Below, in pieces: positions 9,186 to 16,284 of a stretch of DNA of 64,000 nt. The notes beneath the pieces were generated by a model. The model was not told where the DNA came from. It saw nothing but the letters and a program-made list of their open reading frames with translations, and searched no databases. Source of the stretch: G965200765 sp965203865. Its GTDB lineage: Bacteria; Pseudomonadota; Gammaproteobacteria; Arenicellales; JAJDZL01. The position numbers and the translations under genes are program-made. Where the stretch lies: NCBI GenBank assembly GCA_965203865.1, contig OZ241916.1, forward strand, positions 2,480,001 through 2,544,000, read 5' to 3'. How positions within the stretch are numbered: position 1 is the first letter of the stretch; each line of letters opens with the position of its first letter.

Positions 9186-9285
9186 TCCGAGATGAGTTCA
9201 ATTCCTATATTTTTACAACTCATATTTTATCACTGTACTCGTCTGCAATGACGGCAATCGGCTGTGTTTCTCCTACAGAAAAATG
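9046..9285. repeat. Direct repeat, copy 1 (DUF2909 gene 5' part and upstream region)
   Basis: About 240 bp here recur in the same orientation at 13681-13920 (offset 4636 at the start codon) with scattered substitutions and one coding indel. The repeats bracket the surface lipoprotein, Slam and IS remnants. Confidence 0.85.
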
Positions 9286-9869
9286 CCAAGAAAATCAAAA
9301 TGGCGATTGCCAGATACAGCATGACCTTGAGCAAATACTTTGCTAGCCATGCTTGTCGTCCTATATTCGCATTTGGCTCCGATATTTGATAATTCTCTGC
9401 ACTAATCCGGGAGTACTGACTCCTATAAGTCTCTCATTTTTATCAAGTCCTGTAGTGCAAGAAACGTAATGTCACCGTAGTTGAGAATTTTGGCACAAAT
9501 GTCTCTAGTCAGCTTTACCGGAAGAATACCGATTCAATCGCTCTTGTACAGCATTTGATTAAAAAGAGAACACATTTTCAATTTAGGCGCTACGTGTCAA
9601 AGTCAAGATGGCTACACCAGAATCGAGCTCCTGAGAAATATCAATATCAACCCTTGCTCCCCCCTTAAGGTGCTCAAAAATCAATGCTGGGGAGGACCTT
9701 TCCCTTGCGATTTGCGGTACACAATACCGCTTTGCTAAAATCAAGATTTCGACATAAAGTGAGATTTATTTCTGACATCTCCATTTGAGAAAATTGCAAT
9801 GAAATTGAATCATTGACAACAACACGGTGGAATTCAGACAAATTTAACCGTCAAATACTATTGAAATGG
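9186..9869. other. Gene-poor spacer with a possible decayed membrane ORF
   Basis: No convincing gene. On the minus strand the frame 9230-9433 is open and encodes a hydrophobic helix (WLAKYLLKVMLYLAIAILIF) followed by a Cys/Arg-rich tail, but it lacks an upstream standard start. An internal ATG would give only about 31 residues. It may be a decayed small membrane gene of the cox cluster. Nothing recognisable lies between about 9440 and 9869. Confidence 0.3.
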
Positions 9870-10916
9870 CTATGGCTGCTTGTTAGCACCAAACACGCCG
9901 ATGAGTTCGCCGCTTCTAGTAGTATCTACACTGTTATCAAATTCAATACCGAATGTTCCACCAACATTTCCCGGCTGGGCACCATCGTTGTAGAATTGGC
10001 CGCCCCATTTCCCGGACCCGGACCAAGCACCTTCTGAGTAGCTGGTATTACCGGTGAAAAATCCGGAATTGTCGCTGCCTATTGTAGTGCTTACTAAAGT
10101 CAGCGTGCCGGGCAGTGTTTCTGGGGCATCGCTGTCTGGAGCAAATTGAATATTTCTAATTGTTCCTTCAATGCTTCCTGTAGCAGATGCATCACCAAAG
10201 TCGGCATCTAACCGCACGTCACCAGCAAACGCAATAATTTCACTTGTCGCCCCGATACCGCTCAATCTCCCGATGCCAACCGCATCGCCTTCATATCTCG
10301 CTTGCCCTGTAATAGTTGGGATGTTACTTGTAGTAAAGGGTTGACCACCGTTAAAGAAAGCCCCAAACTCACCAGACCCGCTTTGACCTTGGCCAGGCAT
10401 TTCAATGTATAGTCCGCCAGCAAGCCAGAGTTGTGGATTGGCAATCGTGTTGATATTTGTAAAAATCAGAGTCCACACTCTTCTATTGGTTGAAGTAAAG
10501 TCCGCTCGAACAGGCTGAAAACCGGTACTTTCCGGGGGGTCAGCATTTACATCAACACCTGCCGTAGTACTTGACAAAAAGTTAGATGGCGACCCAGATA
10601 CTGTTTCTTCAATTGTAAAACCAATGCTGCGCGCTGGTCCTTTTGTTACGTTAATTCTCATACTGTTTGCAGTGACTCCACCCTGCACATTTGAGCTCTG
10701 CGTGACACTTCCCGCTTTGGGCGTAGCGAGGGCAGCTGCAGATACGTTTCGTTGCACACTATTCGTGGTCGCCGCACTTGCAAAGACCTGCGGGGCATCA
10801 TTCAATCTAGCAGTGGAACCTCCGCCTCCACAAGCTGACAGTAACAGCACAATAGAAACAATTGCCGTTGGCAGAATCTGTTGAATCTTGAAATTTTGAA
10901 AGTGGTTGCGTTGCAT
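9870..10916 (-). CDS. Surface lipoprotein with C-terminal TbpB-like barrel, probable Slam substrate
   Basis: 348 residues. The signal peptide ends in a lipobox (LLSAC, Cys29), followed by a GGGG linker typical of surface lipoproteins. A serine/alanine-rich segment (about 35-80) comes next, then a beta-rich region. The C-terminus carries the small-barrel pattern of transferrin-binding-protein-like lipoproteins (WGGQFYN, then GNVGGTFGIEF). Such barrels are the part recognised by Slam exporters, and a Slam gene lies upstream on the same strand. The ligand cannot be told: no hemopexin, heme or transferrin motif was recognised. AGGTGG precedes the ATG by about 8 bases. The promoter contains a 12-G tract. 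Confidence 0.75.
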   Translation of the reverse strand: MQRNHFQNFKIQQILPTAIVSIVLLLSACGGGGSTARLNDAPQVFASAATTNSVQRNVSAAALATPKAGSVTQSSNVQGGVTANSMRINVTKGPARSIGFTIEETVSGSPSNFLSSTTAGVDVNADPPESTGFQPVRADFTSTNRRVWTLIFTNINTIANPQLWLAGGLYIEMPGQGQSGSGEFGAFFNGGQPFTTSNIPTITGQARYEGDAVGIGRLSGIGATSEIIAFAGDVRLDADFGDASATGSIEGTIRNIQFAPDSDAPETLPGTLTLVSTTIGSDNSGFFTGNTSYSEGAWSGSGKWGGQFYNDGAQPGNVGGTFGIEFDNSVDTTRSGELIGVFGANKQP

Positions 10917-10990
10917 TGATTGCCACCTCGTTTTAATTGATACAAGTAAGCATAAGTAGCTGTTGCATTATTTATGTAAACCAAGTGGAA

Positions 10991-11020
10991 ATTTTATTAC
11001 CCCCCCCCCCCTCTTGTCAA
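10991..11020 (-). promoter_or_regulatory. Promoter with a 12-G tract between -35 and -10; phase-variation candidate
   Basis: Read on the minus strand, a perfect -35 TTGACA (11020-11015) is followed by AGA, twelve G (11011-11000), TAA and then TAAAAT (10996-10991), which matches the -10 consensus at five of six positions. Spacing is 18 bases, one above the optimum, so losing or gaining a single G would change promoter strength. The predicted transcript start lies about 70 bases before the lipoprotein ATG. Just upstream, 9-bp inverted arms at 11032-11040 and 11062-11070 could be an operator. Repeat-length switching is inferred from known neisserial cases. Confidence 0.7.
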
Positions 11021-11364
11021 ATTAACCTCAAGAGAGTGTTTCCCCATTGGAAAATTTTTCTAACACTCTCGTTGCTTGGAAAATTCTTTTTGCTTGCGAA
11101 CCGGCGTTTCAGCAATGATCCGGCATTTTTTTGCCCGCTTATGGACCTTCTTGGAAATATTGTTTGGCGGCAAGTTGAATTGGGATTCGTCTTTGTGATT
11201 CTTCATGTTTTCTTCTCATTTAAATAACAAACTGAAATTCAAACTGCCTTCCGTATTCCAGAAATATTTGCAAGCTCGCCTTCATTCAGTTTTTCAACAC
11301 TTAATCCCTTCTCCAGGTTGTTTTCAAGCATTTGCATTTATTGTTCAATTCATTTTCCTCTCCT
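11021..11364. other. Spacer between lipoprotein promoter and IS remnant
   Basis: Contains the inverted repeat 11032-11070 and two very short minus-strand frames. One (11060-11206) would encode 48 lysine-rich residues. The other (11239-11337) would encode 32 residues with a leader-like end and is listed separately. No family is recognised and both may be chance. Confidence 0.35.
11239..11337 (-). CDS. Possible 32-aa peptide resembling a bacteriocin-type leader
   Basis: The frame reads MQMLENNLEKGLSVEKL, then NEGELANISGIRKAV and stop. The LS----L--EL--ISG spacing resembles double-glycine leader peptides, but the second glycine is isoleucine and only four residues follow. An AAGGAGAGG lies about 18 bases upstream, too far for a normal ribosome site. 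No transporter or modifying enzyme is nearby. Probably chance or a relic. Confidence 0.15.
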   Translation of the reverse strand: MQMLENNLEKGLSVEKLNEGELANISGIRKAV

Positions 11365-11716
11365 TCAATTTAGTTTGCCACATCTATCGGATACCAGTTC
11401 TTTGTATTCCAGCCGCATCCCTTCCAAATTCTTGACAATGTGATTCATTTGTTCAATCGTATCCAATTCGCTGGTGTTGTGCCTGCCAGAAAACTCGTTC
11501 ACGTATTCTCCTGCACCATGCTTGACAAACTGTTGACAATAGTTCGCCAACTGGCGATAGGCATTGAAATCGTCTGTATAGATCAATGTGCCAGTCTCTG
11601 CATTCTCAGAAATAAAACCATGCAAGGTTTCTCGTTCACGGTCAGAAATGACCCGAGCTTTCACTTTCTTGCTACTGCGTTCCTTTGCACCAACAACAAA
11701 CTTGCCAGCATGTCTC
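11365..11716 (-). pseudogene. IS1595-family transposase, C-terminal remnant with internal deletion
   Basis: The minus frame carries the ISXO2-like DDE transposase core (GKFVVGAKERSSKKVKARV, then TLIYTDDFNAYRQL) and the family's end (GRHNTSELDTIEQM, then GMRLEYKELV). The usual stretch between them, with the conserved HTNGIESFW-like segment, is missing, so the catalytic domain is broken. The N-terminal half is absent: homology starts right at the Slam stop codon (11717). A dead IS fragment abutting the Slam gene. Confidence 0.75.
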
Positions 11717-13201
11717 TCAGAATACTCGCCTGAAAGACAACTCATACAAATTGCGATTGTAACTTTCCACCGATGTATTGGAATGCTGTCGTTCAGCAGT
11801 GTATGAAACTCTCGGAGCAAATCCGCGCCAATTCAGTTCGCTGTTGGACAGTGAAATTTGTGATACCCGCAGTCGGTCCTTGCGCGCATCGCGAGTAAAT
11901 ACTCGGTACGACGGATTGAATGCTTTGTATTTCGTGTTGCCGTAAGAATAATCCAACGACAACTGGAAACCGCGCACATTCAAAATCGGTGCCAGCCCCA
12001 ATGTTACGCCGATTCCGTACTGGCGTCTATTGTTGCTGAAGTAATCTGCCGCTGCCCGTGTAGCTCTATATACTGCATACGTATTCAACGATACCGCCGG
12101 ATTGACAAAGTAATTGAGCCTCAGCAGAAGTTCCAGACTATTCGAATCCGCTTCTCGATTGTTGTGTTCCCGGGTCTTCAGGTATTCGAGTTTGTGCGAT
12201 AGTCCGACTCGGTGATTCAATCGGACGTTGCCATCAATTCCAAGTCCATTTTTATCATTGGTTCGATTCCCTCCGAACCAATTCGTAATATGCTTCACAT
12301 AGAAAGTAGCATCACTTTTTTCAAACAAAAATCGGGGACCGGCATGAATTGCAATACCCATATCGTCATATTGATGTCCTGCATATTCCCGTCGAAACAG
12401 GGAACCGCCCAGCCGTATTCTGGTAGCAGAATTCTTGAACACCCCGGACACGGGGATCTGATAGTTTCCTGATGCAAGCAACAACAAACCGGTGCCAGTT
12501 TGCGGGCTCTCGGACGGAATAAAGTCCAGATTCGGAAAAGCGAGAAAACGCAACGTTGCCGGACGCGCAACGATGTTGGAATTCGGTACAACCGCAAAGC
12601 TGAAATGTCCCGTAAACCGCTTGCGCGCACGGATGAGATTCAAGACTCGGTGAATTGGAAGAATTAGTTCCTGTGGAATCTCGCCTGCCAGCGCTCGCCG
12701 GTAATGATACTCCGCGGCATCGCAATCATCGCCAAGCAAATGCTGCCAAAAATCTTGCGGCGGCTCACGACAGTCACCCCGTTCAAATAGTGTGCGCGCC
12801 AACTCCAGTCGCCCCGGCGCTGAATCAGGCTCAAGATTCAACATCACTCGGAACGAATCCACTGCTTCATCCAGTAACTTATTTCGTACCAACTGAATAT
12901 TGATAACACCTTGAAATCGGGGCTGTAGCTTGGAGGATTCAAGTGCCGCCAAGCCGCGAAAGAAATGCACATCCGGGTTGTCTGGAAATTGCCTAGTCAG
13001 TTCCCTGAAAATTTCAAGTGCCTGGTCGGGTTGGCCCTCAAATATCATTGACTTGGCCTGTTCCACTTGATCTGCCGGAATGCTTGTCGAATCTTCATCT
13101 GCTGCGATCACTATGCACGGCAACATCACAAGTCCTAGCATTGCATATGCCAAGCACTTGCCAGCAAACTGAATTCTCGCGGTAACCATGGTTTTATTCA
13201 A
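11717..13201 (-). CDS. Slam-type surface lipoprotein assembly modulator (TPR + DUF560 barrel)
   Basis: 494 residues. A signal peptide (ending near CIVIAAD) is followed by a periplasmic TPR-like region (about 45-190: EQAKSMIFEGQPDQALEIFR, PDNPDVHFFRGLAALE) and a C-terminal DUF560 outer-membrane barrel (about 200-494). The barrel starts after RKRFTGHFSFAVVPNSNI and ends in the barrel-type terminal Phe. Slam proteins move specific lipoproteins such as TbpB, LbpB and fHbp to the cell surface; the TbpB-like lipoprotein at 9870-10916 is the obvious client. TTG at 13201 has AGGA 8 bases before; ATG at 13189 is the alternative. The 800-bp gap to the client is filled by an IS remnant and the phase-variable promoter. 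The gene is intact although flanked by IS debris. Confidence 0.8.
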   Translation of the reverse strand: MNKTMVTARIQFAGKCLAYAMLGLVMLPCIVIAADEDSTSIPADQVEQAKSMIFEGQPDQALEIFRELTRQFPDNPDVHFFRGLAALESSKLQPRFQGVINIQLVRNKLLDEAVDSFRVMLNLEPDSAPGRLELARTLFERGDCREPPQDFWQHLLGDDCDAAEYHYRRALAGEIPQELILPIHRVLNLIRARKRFTGHFSFAVVPNSNIVARPATLRFLAFPNLDFIPSESPQTGTGLLLLASGNYQIPVSGVFKNSATRIRLGGSLFRREYAGHQYDDMGIAIHAGPRFLFEKSDATFYVKHITNWFGGNRTNDKNGLGIDGNVRLNHRVGLSHKLEYLKTREHNNREADSNSLELLLRLNYFVNPAVSLNTYAVYRATRAAADYFSNNRRQYGIGVTLGLAPILNVRGFQLSLDYSYGNTKYKAFNPSYRVFTRDARKDRLRVSQISLSNSELNWRGFAPRVSYTAERQHSNTSVESYNRNLYELSFRRVF

Positions 13202-13231
13202 TCCGGATGTCCTGAATTATTAAACATGTAT

Positions 13232-13680
13232 CTAAGCTAAATTAAGGGAAGCCCGAATCGGCACATGATCAACGGCCGCCTGCGGCAATCGATCCGGCAA
13301 CTGCGTTCCCAGAATCGCCGATTGAAGCGAAACATAAATTCGTCAATATATTCCTGAAGGTATCAATGCGATACCCCGTGGAAGGTTCCCGCCAGAATGC
13401 TCTTGAAGTTGCTGATGACAATATGAACCTTCGCAAGCCATTCATCCACTTTCTCCGGCGGAGTGACCTTGGGTTCGTGCTGATGCGATTCACCCAAAAA
13501 CCGCAAAGCTTTGAGTGCATTCGTGCAAATGACAATATTTCAGCTGGCAGGACTTGTCGTGACCGCACTTCGGGCAGACGAATCCGTCTTTCCAGTGACA
13601 CCGGCTCAACTCATCCAGACAGGCCTCCTGAGTTGAATACTTCTGTGTCCAGTCAAAAAAATTGATAGGGTTCTGTTGCG
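13232..13680 (-). pseudogene. IS1595-family transposase remnant, deleted, with nonsense codon and frameshift
   Basis: The minus strand begins with the family's N-terminal zinc-ribbon (NPINFFDWTQKYSTQEACL, then CHWKDGFVCPKCGHDKS, HECTQ). It then jumps to the C-terminus in another frame (HEPKVTPPEKVDEWL, VHIVISNFKSILAGTFHG, a stop, YLQEYIDEFMFRFNRRFWE), and after one more frameshift ends with QLPDRLPQAAVDHVPIRASL. Roughly the central DDE domain is deleted. It is a different decay product from the fragment at 11365-11716, so two IS1595-type insertions have died on either side of Slam. Confidence 0.8.
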
Positions 13681-13821
13681 ACAATCCAGATCGAAATTCT
13701 AAATGCAAGGGCTTTTACGGGTCGCGTGCCTTGCCCACGGTCCTTGTACAATGTACCAGAAAGCAGAAACCAAGCTACCAAGCATGGCAATCAATAATAC
13801 CGCGATTACAATCTTGTCCAT
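13681..13821 (-). pseudogene. Truncated, frameshifted second copy of the DUF2909 gene
   Basis: From ATG at 13821 the frame reads MDKIVIAVLLIAMLGSLVSA FWY, nearly identical to the gene at 8967-9185. A one-base insertion in the codons for Tyr-Met then shifts it out of frame, to a stop at 13699. Homology ends at 13681, exactly where the IS1595 remnant begins, so the 3' third is lost. Confidence 0.85.
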
Positions 13822-13920
13822 TCCAAAATGAATTCATTTCATATGTTTTTGCAACTCATATTTTATCACTGTATTCGTTTGCAACGATGACCATCCAACT
13901 GTGTTTCTCCTACAGAAAAA
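13681..13920. repeat. Direct repeat, copy 2 (DUF2909 gene 5' part and upstream region)
   Basis: Matches 9046-9285 in the same orientation over about 240 bp, through the start codon and the spacer up to a shared CTACAGAAAAA. Together the two copies bracket 4.4 kb holding the lipoprotein, Slam and IS remnants. Confidence 0.85.
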
Positions 13921-13984
13921 AATGATGTATCTACGAACAAGAACTTCATACATATTCTTATCTCAAACTCAATCTATATTTCCT

Positions 13985-15034
13985 CTAAATATCCAGTTTT
14001 TTGTCTATTTCAAATACAGATACCCCTAGTAGCTCAGCAACTTTTGCTTCTGATATTACATCTTCTGATACTGCCCGTGCACAAAGTCTTTCAAATCTTG
14101 CTGGCTTTTCACATTCAATCGGGAAAGGCTCAATGCAAGGAGGGCTACGCCACTGTCGCCGAGAGAATTCTTTGAACAGATATTTGACAAGCCTGTCATT
14201 AAATATACCGAGAGCCCTGCAACGATAAGTCAGTGCCTGAACGCTTACACCAAAAAATTTCTTTAGTTCAAACAACTCCTTTAATTCCATATTTTTCCTT
14301 CTCTTGCCGACCTCAACCCGAAGAGTCTCGGCCGGAATCAGAAGGGCACCAGCAAATCTATTCACAGCCTTTTCTTCCAGGTCACTGGAAATAACTTCTA
14401 GCATTAGATATCCAAGTTCATGTGCCATAGTAAACCGTTTCCGCTCCCCGCATTCATTTTCATTGACAACAAGAACCGGTAGAGACAATCCATCTCTGCC
14501 CCTGACAAATGCAGTCAACCCATCAATATTCTTGAGATTCATGAACAAAACTTTAATTCCTTGCATTTCCAAAAGTTCGGCTATGTTCTGTATTGGGCTC
14601 AGACCCAATTTCCAAGTGTCCCGAAGCATCCGAGCGGCGTGGTCTGCCTCGGATATCTCATATACTGGCCATGGAAAGTTAATTGGCTTAGTCCAAGAAA
14701 CACTTGGCAATCCGAGAACTTCCTCCAATAACAGGTATTTTTCAAGATAGTCTAGTACCTTTGCTTTAACTTGACCTATTTCTTTGTCGCTCGCATGGCT
14801 CTTCTTGCGAAAACGCACGTCTTCCATGACAAAACCAGGGTCTCCGAAAAAGAATTCTGGAGACTGGCCAAGTGCATCGGCAAGTTGAATGAACACATCG
14901 GAACTTGGCATAGACTTGTCGTGTTCATAATTGCTAATTGCTTGCGCTGACACCTGGTTGTCAATTTTGTCAGATAACTGCCTAAGTGACAAACCGTTTG
15001 CCATTCTGGAAATTTTTAGTTTACTTCCTATCAT
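13985..15034 (-). CDS. XRE-family regulator with ImmA/IrrE-like metallopeptidase domain (altered zinc motif)
   Basis: 349 residues: an N-terminal helix-turn-helix (about 5-60, MIGSKLKISRMANGLSLRQL, then SAQAISNYEHDKSMPS) and a COG2856-type domain (about 130-250). Relatives use HExxH plus a downstream Glu to bind zinc and cleave a partner repressor. Here the motif reads HELGY: His205 and Glu206 are present, but the second His is Tyr209; the downstream EKAVNRFAGALLIP segment is kept. The peptidase may therefore be inactive or use another ligand. It is divergent from the Schlafen-type gene at 15229, with repeated TTGACA-containing sites between them. Stand-alone regulator or toxin-antitoxin-like roles are both possible. 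Confidence 0.75.
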   Translation of the reverse strand: MIGSKLKISRMANGLSLRQLSDKIDNQVSAQAISNYEHDKSMPSSDVFIQLADALGQSPEFFFGDPGFVMEDVRFRKKSHASDKEIGQVKAKVLDYLEKYLLLEEVLGLPSVSWTKPINFPWPVYEISEADHAARMLRDTWKLGLSPIQNIAELLEMQGIKVLFMNLKNIDGLTAFVRGRDGLSLPVLVVNENECGERKRFTMAHELGYLMLEVISSDLEEKAVNRFAGALLIPAETLRVEVGKRRKNMELKELFELKKFFGVSVQALTYRCRALGIFNDRLVKYLFKEFSRRQWRSPPCIEPFPIECEKPARFERLCARAVSEDVISEAKVAELLGVSVFEIDKKLDI

Positions 15035-15046
15035 ATTGAAATATAA

Positions 15047-15125
15047 TTGACATGTTAGAATTTTTGTAAATTATAATGATTTGACAAGTATATTGAAAAT
15101 AAATCATTTTGACAACTATATTATG
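15047..15125. promoter_or_regulatory. Divergent regulatory region with three TTGACA-headed repeats
   Basis: TTGACA occurs at 15047, 15081 and 15109. The last two share the longer pattern TTGACAA/C-TATATT. A perfect TATAAT (15072-15077) stands 19 bases after the first. The repeats sit between the regulator and the Schlafen-type gene and are candidates for operators of the XRE protein, or alternative promoters for the rightward gene. Confidence 0.4.
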
Positions 15126-15228
15126 AAACAATTTGGTTCTGAGTCCACCATATTTTTGAGTGTTTCCCGTTGGAAAGTACTTGAAGGTGAAATTGCTGGT
15201 TTGCCAGGATTTAGGAAGGTAGTTTAGT

Positions 15229-16278
15229 ATGCAATCCCCGAAAATTAAGCGATTTCCCAAAGAAGGGACGAACTCTTTGAGTGTCTTTGACTCTGTACCT
15301 TTTGAGAAAAAGATCATTTCAGAGTGCGAGAGTGACGATTCCATATTGTTCAAACTTGATTATCCATCATATTCTAAACTTCAGAATCTCCCTACTCCAG
15401 ACCGTTCTACTGTGCTTGAATCTCTTCAGCAAGACAAAATAATAAAACGCAATGAGACAGGTGGCTGGAATATTACAAATTTGGGAGCTTTATTGTTTGC
15501 CCGAAAATTAAGTGATTTTCAAAATTTGGGGCGAAAGGCACTGAGAGTTATTCGATATGAAGGTTCTGGAAGAAGAGGGGCCGCGCGAGAAAGGTTATTT
15601 GATTTCGGTTATGCGTCGGGATTTGAAACGATGATAGGGAGGATTGATAACCTATTGCAAGTTTACGAGATTATTGAATTTGCACGACGCAGGGAAGTGA
15701 GGATGTTTCCCGCTTCTGCAGTTCGCGAACTAGTGGCAAACACCTTGATTCACCAAGATTTTTCAATTACCGGTACTGGCCCTATGGTAGAAATATTTAA
15801 TGAGAGAATTGAATTCACCAACCCTGGAAGTTCGCTTGTAAATTCCCGGCGTTTTTTGGACGCTGCACCAATTTCTCATAATGAAAATCTCGCATCTCTC
15901 ATGAGCCGATTTGATTTTTGCGAAGAACGGGGAATTGGAATCGATAAGGTGGTAGGCCTTGTTGAACAACATCAACTACCAGCTCCGCGTATTGAAACTA
16001 CCCCGAATTACACTCGAGTTACCCTATATGGGCCCAGGCCCTTTGCTGACATTTCAAAGCCTGAACGTATCCAAGCCTGCTACCTGCATGCAAGTTTAAA
16101 ATATATTGAAGGCGACAGACTGACAAGCTCTTCTTTGAGAGAAAGATTCGGAGTTGCGGCAAAAAACAAAGCAATGATTTCTCGCTGTATTGTCGATGCA
16201 GTCGAAGCAGAACTGATTAAACCCTATAACGAAAGTTCTTCTCGAAAATTCATGAGTTATGTTCCCTTCTGGGCATAG
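15229..16278 (+). CDS. Schlafen/RecG-type ATP-binding protein lacking its AlbA_2 domain
   Basis: 349 residues. Relatives have an N-terminal AlbA_2 nucleic-acid binding domain followed by an HATPase_c_4 module and a winged helix. Here the protein starts about where the second part begins (PTPDRSTVLESLQQDKI, WNITNLGALLFARKLSDF) and continues with RELVANTLIHQDF, GTGPMVEIFNERIEFTNPGS, CEERGIGIDKVV and the C-terminal HTH (SSLRERFGVAAKNKAMISRC). An in-frame stop lies 12 bases before the ATG, so the N-terminal domain is truly missing: either a truncation or a short variant. Function in the family is unsettled (transcription or defence-associated). Its last codons are part of the downstream tandem array. 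Confidence 0.7.
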   Translation: MQSPKIKRFPKEGTNSLSVFDSVPFEKKIISECESDDSILFKLDYPSYSKLQNLPTPDRSTVLESLQQDKIIKRNETGGWNITNLGALLFARKLSDFQNLGRKALRVIRYEGSGRRGAARERLFDFGYASGFETMIGRIDNLLQVYEIIEFARRREVRMFPASAVRELVANTLIHQDFSITGTGPMVEIFNERIEFTNPGSSLVNSRRFLDAAPISHNENLASLMSRFDFCEERGIGIDKVVGLVEQHQLPAPRIETTPNYTRVTLYGPRPFADISKPERIQACYLHASLKYIEGDRLTSSSLRERFGVAAKNKAMISRCIVDAVEAELIKPYNESSSRKFMSYVPFWA

Positions 16279-16284
16279 GGCTTG

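Noticed and set aside
10991..11011. Homopolymer as a simple assembly error
   Set aside because: Cannot be excluded, but the tract lies exactly between two good promoter boxes, which chance would rarely produce; kept as a finding.
13269..13601. 110-aa minus-strand open frame
   Set aside because: It is a shadow frame over the decayed IS1595 transposase; the adjacent frame carries the family's recognisable C-terminal motifs.
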